NCBI GenBank assembly: GCA_047967505.1
Contig: CM106539.1
DNA: 64,000 nt
Direction: 5' to 3' (one strand)
From: Dipteris shenzhenensis
Lineage: Eukaryota; Polypodiophyta; Polypodiopsida; Gleicheniales
In this document: piece by piece, positions 56,181-64,000 of the stretch
How the letters are laid out: the number at the start of each line of letters is the position of its first letter
How positions within the stretch are numbered: position 1 is the stretch's first letter
Notes under the pieces: generated by a model
What the model was told of the DNA's origin: nothing
Seen by the model: the letters and a program-made list of their open reading frames with translations, nothing else
The model's database searches: none
Translations under genes and position numbers: made by a program

Positions 56181-56477
56181 TTTTTGCATAAGCTCATTCT
56201 CTATTGCCCACTCTATTTCCCCCTTCTCTCATTTCCCCCTTCTCTCATTCTCTATTTTCCCTCATCTCTTTCCCTTTCTCTCATTCTCTATTTCCTCGTT
56301 CTCATTCTTTTCTTTCCTTTACATCTTCTTTCCCTCTTATCTTTCCCTCTTTTTTCCCTCTTTCCTTTCCCTCTTCTTTCCTTTCCCTCTTCTTTCTTCT
56401 TGCCTATGCCTATGCCTATGAGAATGCTCATGTTTGTTTATTTGTTTTCTGTTTTCGTGTTTGTGTCTATGTTAGAC

Positions 56478-58053
56478 ATGGGATCACGTCGCTCATCCGA
56501 CGAGTACGGACAGCCTCGCAGGAGGAGAGCTCACGATCTATATGCTCCAGAGGACTTTGATTCCTCTCAGGCGACTACCCCGAGGACTACCCCTGGTCCG
56601 ACTCCTCTCGGTCCTAGCACTGTGACTACCCCTGGTCCGACCCCTCTTCCACGTAGCACTGCCACTACCCCTCAGGGGACTCCTTTGCTAGCCGCGCATG
56701 GATTTGTTGGGACTCCCGACGAGTTTGTAGCGCAGATGAGCGATGAGGAGGCAGCGAGATTCTTCTCTCTGCTCTCTCAGAGGACCTCCGCAATTCCTTC
56801 CCCTACACCGACGGGTGGACGTATAGCCCAGCCATCCCCTCGCGCCCCTTCGACCGCGGGATCATCACCTGCGCATGCCTCCCGCAAGGGAAGGAAGAGT
56901 AGGATGGGCGGCTCATGTTGTGCTGACTCAGGAGATGTAGACGAGTCAGCACACTCACGCTCCTTTAGGTCTCCACTTGGTCCGGAGACACAGTATCAGT
57001 CAGGTCCCTTTCCCTCTCCTACTCCCACAGCTACTCCTCGATCCGGAAGCGGTCGCGCAGCTTCCACTCCTTCAGACTCTGCTACCGTCAGTCCCCCTTA
57101 CTCATCAGGGGATCTCTCCTATCAAATCACATCTGCCAGAGAGATAATAGAAGACAAAAAGGGCAAAGCAGTGATGGCCGCCATGAGGCGGTTGATGAGT
57201 CATCACTTCAAGAGCGGCATAAATATCGATTGGCGGTATCAAGATGGCCAAAAGAAGCAGGCGGTGATCGATGAGTTAAAACTCAGATTTCCTAATCCGC
57301 CAAATGTGGAGTTTAATAACAGTTATATGCTCGAGCGCATGGGTTTGGTCCTAAAGCATCGCAGATCAACCATGCGTACTTCCATTACAAAGGGGTTGTC
57401 TAAACCCAGCTGGGCAGACAAAGCTGATTGGAAGTTCTTGAAGAAGCAGAATAGGGACCATCCTGAAATGTTCGAGGGTCAGAGGAGGGCTGCGAAGAGA
57501 CGGCTGGATGTCGTAGGTACTTCGCACTTTGGTGCAGGTGGACGGTATGCGTTCGAGGCAACCGTGGTAAGTTTACTTCTTTCCATTTAATGTATTGTTC
57601 TATTTGTTTTACTTACATATTACATGCACTTTAGCTAACTCTAACTCTCGTAAATTGGATCCACAGCAAGCTGCGATGGGTCGTCTTCCTACGGATGCAG
57701 AGACGCGGCGCGCATTTCGGATAGGAACCAAGCCGTGGTTCATTGAGCAAGAGGCAATGGGAGCGACAGTCGATTGGGCTGAGGTGGCTGCTCGCACGGT
57801 ATAAGTTTACTCCTGCTTGTAATCTCACTTTTTAATTTAAGTTCCAATCTAATTTTCGATTTATTTGGTTCAGTCTCAGGGTCAAAGCTCAAGCGTCCCA
57901 TCATCAGAGACGAGCGATCAACAGGGGCAAGGATCGGACGCAGGTGCCGATGACGAAGGAGAAGACGCAGGTGTCGGGGACGAGGGAGAAGATGCAGGTG
58001 CCGAGGACCAGGGAACAGCCCAACAAGACGATTCGGATTCGGATTCGGATTAG
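56478..58053 (+). CDS. Ptta/TNPA-like CACTA protein, intact, three coding exons
   Basis: Coding exons 56478-57566, 57667-57798 and 57874-58053 join in phase to 466 codons. The start MGSRRSSDEYG lies three bases after a TATGTTAG splice acceptor; an upstream extension of the frame to 56184 is intronic pyrimidine tract and is not used. Features: basic N-terminus (QPRRRRAHD); Pro/Thr/Ser-rich region with PGPTPLG repeats (about 35-260); conserved Ptta/En/Spm (Transposase_24-like) domain from about 205 (DLSYQITSAREIIEDKKGKA, SWADKADWKFLKKQNRDHPE, SHFGAGGRYAFEATV); and a Gly/Glu/Asp-rich tail ending in DSDSDSD. By analogy with TNPA it may bind the GTCGCTATATAGCGAC repeats, bring the ends together and act on the central promoter. 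Confidence 0.87.
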
Positions 58054-58254
58054 TAGTGGTAGTAGCATTTTTCATATCCGCTCGTTAGAGCCATTTTGTA
58101 TCGCCCTTTCACAGGGTAATTTTGTTTCAAACACAGTTGTATATGTATATGCATTTCTTCCTCATCGTTCACAAGAACAATTTTGTATCACCCTGCAAGC
58201 AAGGGAAATTTTGTTATAAAAAACTTTCTTTTGTAATTACAAAAAAAAAAAAAA

Positions 58255-58307
58255 GGTTAGTGGGGCTAAACAGGGCTTCCTTTTGGCCCTGTTTAGCCCC
58301 ACTAACC
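58255..58307. terminator. Perfect 22-bp-arm hairpin downstream of Ptta gene
   Basis: Arms 58255-58276 and 58286-58307 (GGTTAGTGGGGCTAAACAGG on the left) pair perfectly across a 9-base loop, bordered by a run of A on the left and a run of T on the right. It lies about 200 bp after the stop codon, before the subterminal repeats. It could be a transcription-end signal or a small inverted-repeat insertion; the terminator label is tentative. Confidence 0.5.
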
Positions 58308-58330
58308 ATTTTTTTTACCTTCTGTTAATC

Positions 58331-58474
58331 GTCGCTATATAGCGACGTTTACCAGTGTCGCTATATAGCGACGATTAACAGAGTCGCTATATAGCGACGT
58401 TTATATCGTCGCTATATAGCGACGTTTACATCGTCGCTATATAGCGACGATTAACAGCGTCGCTATATAGCGAC
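58331..58474. repeat. Subterminal palindromes, right end of inner CACTA-1
   Basis: Six GTCGCTATATAGCGAC copies (first 58331-58346, last 58459-58474), spaced about 25 bp by GTTTA-type linkers. They mirror the left-end set. Confidence 0.92.
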
Positions 58475-58578
58475 GGTTTATAGCGACGCTCCTTTTCCGA
58501 CGATTTTAACGACTTTTATAGCGACCTTTGCGCCCGTGAAAAAAAAAATTTTTAATGTAAAAAGCGTCGGTATTTCCG

Positions 58579-58605
58579 TCGGAAAATGGCCTATGCCTTG
58601 TAGTG
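58579..58605 (-). repeat. Inner CACTA-1 right terminus
   Basis: Minus strand CACTACAAGGCATAGGCC. It shares CACTAC with the left terminus, but little similarity follows, so the terminal inverted repeat is very short or the ends belong to different subfamilies. Confidence 0.88.
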
Positions 58606-60161
58606 AGTCCACTTGCTTGTGCACATAGTTGATGAGGTGGCTATAGCAGGTACCGTTCATAATCGATGGATGTCTTTTCTCGAGCGGTTTATGAAAACTT
58701 TAAAGGGGTTTGTAAGACAAAGAGCAAGACCGGAAGCAAGCATGGCAGAGGGATGGCTTGTGCAAGAGTCATTAGTATATATCACAGAGTTTCTTGCATC
58801 CACGGATCCTGATATGCCGCAAGCTTGGCACAACAAGGATGATGATCGCATCATTGGCGAGGTCCCCCAAGGAAAAGGGATTGAAAGAAAGATGAGCGAA
58901 GAGCAAATGGAGAAATTCAATAAGTTTTGTATCCTCAATAGCCCTGAGATGCAGAAGTGGATTGAGAGATATGAAGTGGCCAAAGCAGAAAGAATAAATG
59001 CAAGGACGAGATTCAGAGTAATGTACAGGCGATCACAACCATATCCACGAGATCTGGCTCTTCTCCCTACTCACATGTCACTTGATTGGCTACAACTGGC
59101 TGTACGTAAAGCCGAACGTGATGGAGAGACAATAAACGAGCGCGAGCGGGAGTTATCATCTGGATGTATGGTGGATGTAAGTTTCTTATCTCTTGACGTA
59201 ATTAAGTAATTATTTGTGGCAATATATGCTATAAAATAGGTGCATCTTCATTGTTTTAATGATGCTCTTTTACAGTACAAAAAGTACAGTGCATTATGGT
59301 CATATGGACGACATTTTCGCGTGGAACGCATCGATTCAAAGAGAGTCACGTATGATTGTGGAGTCATGGCTAACTTCACACAAGATAGCCGAGCAAGTGC
59401 TTCGGATACCAATCTTCTCTCCTCACAGTTGGATTACTGTGGAACCATACGCGACATCTATGAAATTGATTTCAGACGGTTTACTATTTCATTCTTGATG
59501 TAAAATGGTTTAGACCTACTTACAACGGTCCCCATGCGACAGTGAGAAAAGATAGTAGTGGTCTCTTTGCAATAGACTCCACCAAACATTGGACTGATGA
59601 AAGTGATACTTTTGTTCTTCCCGAGCACTGTGAGCAGGTGCATACTAATGATTTAATTAGTCGAAGCTTTCGTTTTTAAAGTCCATTGATATATATATAA
59701 TTGACGACATTTGGCACCCATCTTCAATATAGGTGGTTTTTCATCCGGATCGTTCTGATCCAAGATGGTGGTACGTGATCCAAGTTGCATCACGAAGTAA
59801 GCAAATTTTTAAAGATCGAGATGTGGATATGGAGATGCCACTACCAATGCCGGATCTAATTGATGAATCTAGCGAAGAAGATGTAGATCACCATATGAGG
59901 CAAGAGGAAGATGCGCATAATGACATCGCACAGGAGGAGGATGGAGATCACGATATTGACGAGGAAGACAACAATCATCAAGATCAATCACCACACTTAA
60001 GCTTTATTGAAGAAGATGATCAAATACTTTTAAGTGAACGTACGATACTAGAGTACGATGATGATATAGGAGATCAACTCGGTATAGAGTTGGAGATAGA
60101 CTTGCTTGGCACCTTAGACTTGGCTCAAGATGAAACAGTTGATGTAAATGCTCTTATTTGA
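58606..60161 (+). pseudogene. TNP2-type transposase of outer element, part 2
   Basis: Continuation of 44312-44834 after the inner insertion. DUF4218 exon to 59179 (FMKTLKGFVRQRARPEAS, ending SSGCMVD), DUF4216 exon about 59240-59638, and acidic last exon 59733-60161, which is open to DVNALI. A frame break near 59498 in the DUF4216 exon (one base extra or missing relative to the inner gene at FTISFLM) adds to the inactivation caused by the insertion and the missing 5' exons. Confidence 0.87.
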
Positions 60162-60359
60162 CTTTTCTCATCTCAAACTTGGACATGAATATATGAGCTT
60201 CAAAGGCTTGATGTACATGCTCTCATTTTTTTATTCTCTATGAGCTCAAACATGCATGAAAATTTAAAAAATTTTGTCATTGGAAAAAACTAATTTTTAA
60301 GGCCTAAAAAAAAAAAAAAACCTCTCTGTAAAAACGTCGCTATAATATTTTGTCTCAGT
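60162..60359. other. Outer element transposase 3' UTR
   Basis: Matches 45074-45273 in reverse (ACTTGGACATGAATAT, A-tract at 60307-60320). No gene is seen. Confidence 0.6.
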
Positions 60360-60428
60360 GTCGCTATATAGCGACTTTTAAGAAGGTCGCTATATAGCGA
60401 CTTTTGGCAAAAGTCGCTATATAGCAAC
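60360..60428. repeat. Subterminal palindromes, right end of outer CACTA-1
   Basis: Three copies of the GTCGCTATATAGCGAC palindrome remain (60360-60375, about 60386-60401, and a mutated one at 60413-60428), fewer than the six at the inner left end. Confidence 0.88.
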
Positions 60429-60497
60429 GATTTACGAAACCCGATTTTTATAACGACGATTAACGCTAAGCGGGCACTAAACATCGGTACGTAAACA

Positions 60498-60524
60498 TCG
60501 CAATAGGATGCGTGTGTAGTAGTG
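60498..60524 (-). repeat. Outer CACTA-1 right terminus
   Basis: Minus strand CACTACTACACACGCATCC, matching 44835 onward. Roughly 100 bp further inward are also alignable with a modest number of substitutions. Confidence 0.92.
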
Positions 60525-60641
60525 AAACTCGTCCCAATAATTGATTTGCAATTGAATTCACTCTTTGATGAAATATACACCAATTTCATTGATATATTTG
60601 ATTAAATTTAAATATGATAATATATATATTTTGTATGTTTT
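60525..60641. other. AT-rich sequence outside the CACTA-1 terminus
   Basis: Short AT-rich stretch between the transposon end and the satellite. No feature is recognised. Confidence 0.4.
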
Positions 60642-61410
60642 CCCAATGGAATGTCCTAATTTTTTGGCTTTGTAATAGGAAAATGGAGACTGGCACTAGT
60701 GCCATTCTCCCATTGGAAAATGGAGAATGGCACTAGTGCCATTCTCCCAATGGAATGTCCTAATTCAAAATTTTGGCTTCACAAAGGTAGAAGGGAACCA
60801 ATGCCATTCTCCCATTGGAATTAGTGGAGTGTCAATCTATAGGTTTAGTGCCATTCTCCATTGTAATAGGAAAATGGAGAATGGCACTAGTGCCATTCTT
60901 CCATTGGAAAATGGAGAATGGCACTAGTGCCATTCTCCCAATGGAATGTCCAAATGGAATGTCCTAATTTTTTGGCTTTGTAATAGGAAAATGGAGACTG
61001 GCACTAGTGCCATTCTCCCATTGGAAAATGGAGAATGGCACTAGTGCCATTCTCCCAATGGAATGTCCTAATTCCAAATTTTGGATTCACAATGGAATGT
61101 CCTAATTCAAAATTTGTACAAGTGCCATTCTCCCATTGGAAAATGGAGAATGGAATGTCCTAATTCAAAATTTTGGATTCACAATGGAATGTCCTAATTC
61201 AAAATTGGTACTAGTGCCATTCTCCCATTGGAAAATGGAAAATGGCACTAGTGCCATTCTCCGAATGGAATGTCCTAATTCAAAATTTTGGATTCACAAT
61301 GGAATGTCCTAATTCAAAATTTGTACTAGTGCCATTCTCCCATTGGAAAATGGAGAATGGCACTAGTGCCATTCTCCCAATGGAATGTCCTAATTAAAAA
61401 TTTTGGATTC
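60642..61410. repeat. Satellite 1: palindromic GGCACTAGTGCC tandem array
   Basis: Irregular tandem units combine GGAATGTCCTAATTC, TTTTGGATTCACAAT and a 24-bp perfect palindrome centred on GGCACTAGTGCC. Complete palindromes lie at 60723-60746, 60913-60936, 61031-61054 and 61352-61375, with mutated ones between. No gene is seen. Confidence 0.9.
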
Positions 61411-64000
61411 ACAATGGAATACCCCTCCTAGAATAGTGGTGCCAATCTCTTATTAGTCCCTAAGAAATGTCATTGAGAAGCCTAAACTCACATGCACAAG
61501 TAATCCTAAACTCACATGTGCATGGCACTACCACTAATGGAGAATGGCAGTGATGCCAATCTCATGCTGGCAACTACATAATGACAATGAGATCATCAAA
61601 CTCACACTACAGCCAATAAATAATCCTACTGGAGCCAATAAATATAGTGGAATGTCAACCTACAGGTTAGTTTGTCTAGATTACCACTAGTGGAGAATGG
61701 CAGTGATGCCAATCTCATGCTGGCAAATGCATAATGACACTGAGACCATCAAACTCACATGTGAAGAGATCATATGGAATTGTGCCAATCCCTGTGGAGA
61801 ATGCCACCAGTGGAGAATGGTAGTGGTGCCAATCTCATACCATGACCTGAAAACATGCACAAGGAATCCTAAACTCACATGTGCATTGGCACTTTTGCCA
61901 TTATCCTATTGCCATTCTCCGCTAGTGGTAATGTGCATTCTTCTATGTAATGATCACTCTCTCTGCTGTGCAGAGATCATATGGAATTGTGCCAATCTTT
62001 GTGGAGAATGCCACCAGTGTAGAATGGCAGTGGTGCCAATCTCATACCATGACCTGAAAACATGCACAAGCAATCCTAAACTCACATGTGCATTCTTAGA
62101 TGGAGTGATGACTGTCTCCGCTGTGTAGAGATCATATCGAATTGTGTCAATCTCTGAGATCATCATCACTCACATGTGGAATGGAATAGGACACCACTCT
62201 CCTATGATCACTGGAATACCCCTCCTAGAATAGTAGGGTAAACATTTGTACAAGTGGAGAATGGCAGTGGTGCCAATCTGTTATTTGGCCCTAAGAAATG
62301 GCATTGAGAAGCCTAAACTCACATGTGCATTCTTCTATGTAGTGATCACTGTCTCCGCTGTGCAGAGATCATATGGAATTGTGTCAATCTCTGTAGAGAA
62401 TGGCAGTGGTGCCAATCTCATACGATGACCTGAAAACATGCACAAGGAATCCTAAACTCACATGTGCATTCTTCTATGGAGTGATGACTGTCTCCGCTAT
62501 GTAGAGATCATATGGAATTGTGTCAATCTCTGAGATCATCATCACTCACATGTGGAATGGAATAGGACACCACACTCCTATGATCACTGAAATACCCCTC
62601 CTAGAATAGTAGGGTAAACATTTGTACAAGTGGAGAATGGCAGTGGTGCCAATCTCTTGTTAGGCCCTAAGAAATGGCATTGAGAAGCCTAAACTCACAT
62701 GTGCATTCTTCTATGTAGTGATCCTTGTCTCCGCTGTGTAGAGATCATATGGAATTGTGTCAATGTCTATGGAGAATGCCACCACTGGAGAATGGCAGTG
62801 GTGCTACTCTCATATCATGACCTGAAAACATGCACAAGGAATCCTATACTCACATGTGCATTCTTCTATGGAGTGATCACTATCTCCGCTGTGTAGAGAT
62901 CATATGGAATTGTGTCAATCTCTGAGATCATCAAACTCACATATGGATTGGAATCGGACACCACTCTCCTATGATCACTGGAATACCCCTCCTAGAATGG
63001 TAGGGTAGACATTTGTAGAAGTGGAGAATGGCAGTGGTGCCAATCTCTTATTAGGCCCTAATAAATGGCATTGAGAAGCCTAAACTCACATGTGCATTCT
63101 TCTATGTAGTGATCACTGTGTCCGCTGTGTAGAGATCATATGGAATTGTGTCAATCTCTTATTAGGCCTTGGAATGTCAATCTATAGGTTTAGTTTGTCT
63201 AGACAACCACTAGTGGAGAATGGCAGTGATGCCAAACTCATGGTGGCACCTACATAATGATACTGAGATCATCAGACTCACATGTGGATTGGAATTGGAC
63301 ACCACTCTTCTATGATCATTGGAATACCCCTCCTAGAATAGTAGGGTAAACATTTGTACAAGAGAATGGTAGTGGTGCCAATCTCTTATTAGGCCCTAAG
63401 AAATGGCATTGACAAGCCTAAACTCACATGTGCATTCTTCTATGTAGTGGTAACTGTCTCCGCTGTGTAGAGATCATATGGAATTTTGTTAATCTCTGTG
63501 GAGAATGCCAACAGTGGAGAATGGTACTGGTGCCAATCTCATACCATGACCTGAAAACATGCACAAGGAATCCTAAACTCACATGTGCATTCTTTTATGT
63601 AGTGATCACTGTCTCTGCTGTGTAGAGATCATATGGAATTGTGTCAATCTCTGAGATCATCAAACTCACATGTGGAATGGAATAGGACACCACTCTCCTA
63701 TGATCACTAGAATACCCCTCCTAGAATAGTAGGCTAAACATTTGTACAAGTGGAGAATGGCAGTGGTGCCAATCTCATACCATGACCTGAAAACATGCAC
63801 ATCCTAAACTCACATGTGCATTCTTCTATGGAGTGATGACTGTCTCCACTGTGTAGAGATCATATGGAATTGTGTCAATCTCTAAGATCATCATCACTCA
63901 CATGTGGAATGGAATAGGACACCACTCTCCTATGATCACTGGAATACCCCTCCTAGAATAGTAGGGTAAACATTTGTACAAGTGGAGAATGGCAGTGGTG
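61411..64000. repeat. Satellite 2: long-period repeat, continues past window
   Basis: A higher-order repeat marked by ACCCCTCCTAGAATAGT at 61421, 62218, 62594, 62995, 63326, 63714 and 63946, spacing 232-401 bp after a first gap of 797. Units reuse modules such as GGAGAATGGCAGTGGTGCCA, CCTAAACTCACATGTGCATT and GTAGAGATCATATGGAATTG in varied order. The GAGAATGG-GTGCCA core links it to satellite 1. The short frames in it are not genes. Confidence 0.88.

Larger units (their letters stand above)
44835..58605. mobile_element. Inner CACTA-1 element, complete, 13,771 bp
   Basis: Bounded by a 3-bp target duplication AGT (44832-44834 and 58606-58608); removing the element and one AGT restores the uninterrupted transposase sequence seen in the inner element's own DUF4218 exon (minus strand near 46830). 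Termini are CACTACTACACACGCATCC on the left and, reading inward, CACTACAAGGCATAGG on the right. It contains six palindromes near each end, two in the middle, an apparently intact TNP2 gene and an apparently intact Ptta gene. It has everything expected of an autonomous copy. Confidence 0.93.
40669..60524. mobile_element. Outer CACTA-1 element, truncated and split
   Basis: CACTA-1 copy in reverse orientation: Ptta pseudogene on the minus strand at the left, TNP2 pseudogene on the plus strand at the right, and a terminus at 60498-60524 whose minus strand reads CACTACTACACACGCATCC. It is interrupted by a second CACTA-1 element (44835-58605). The left terminus is missing: homology stops at 40669 near the Ptta 3' UTR. 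The first TNP2 exons and the promoter region are deleted between about 44100 and 44312. The base triplets outside 60524 cannot be paired with a left flank. Confidence 0.85.

Noticed and set aside
44835-60524. A single CACTA element from the terminus at 44835 to the matching terminus at 60524
   Set aside because: The two ends match well, but the flanking triplets (AGT versus AAA) do not, and there would be two transposase genes. The pair 44835 and 58605 has matching AGT and restores the interrupted exon.
61411-64000. Multiple paralogous small proteins (frames with ETCTRNPKLTCAF-like ends)
   Set aside because: These recur only because the satellite units recur. Lengths vary, starts are not conserved, and frames are broken by unit shuffling.

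Overview
The window is almost entirely transposable elements and satellite DNA from a eukaryote, most likely a land plant. CACTA (En/Spm) elements encode TNP2, DUF4218, DUF4216 and Ptta-type proteins, and a Ty1/copia element uses an initiator tRNA-Met primer site. Helitron-like sequences carry PIF1-helicase, endonuclease-fold and RPA-like coding remnants; because helicase plus endonuclease is uncommon in flowering-plant Helitrons, a non-flowering lineage is possible, but the species cannot be read from the sequence. I found no rRNA, tRNA, CRISPR or clear single-copy housekeeping gene.

Layout. 1-2885: decayed 3' part of a CACTA element (family CACTA-1, subterminal palindrome GTCGCTATATAGCGAC). 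2886-14998: copy 1 of a repeated block holding a gypsy scrap, a PIF1/endonuclease pseudogene, a small intact secreted-protein gene and an unknown ORF (ORF X); a young Ty1/copia element (5715-11019) sits inside it. 15047-20724: copy 1 of a second CACTA family (CACTA-2, palindrome GCGTCTATAGACGC). 20725-24500: 5'-truncated, decayed second copia. 24609-28788: copy 2 of the repeated block, which preserves the empty site of the copia insertion. 28789-37348: CACTA-2 copy 2, inserted into ORF X and then rearranged so that part of its target is inverted. 37349-40668: imperfect ~600-bp repeats and an RPA-like gene. 40669-60524: an outer, truncated CACTA-1 element split by a complete 13.8-kb CACTA-1 element in the opposite orientation (44835-58605, target duplication AGT). 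60642-64000: two satellite arrays.

The inner CACTA-1 element is the most complete unit. It has a spliceable eight-exon TNP2 gene of 1143 codons on the minus strand and a Ptta/TNPA-like gene of 466 codons on the plus strand, arranged head to head. The palindrome occurs at both ends and also between the two genes, which suggests that a repeat-binding protein could control both transposition and expression. A 5.6-kb array of inverted hexamer arms lies in what reads as the 5'-leader intron of the Ptta gene. The other notable unit is the 123-aa secreted-protein gene: its two copies are identical over 418 bp although the surrounding block has diverged by about 5-6 percent.
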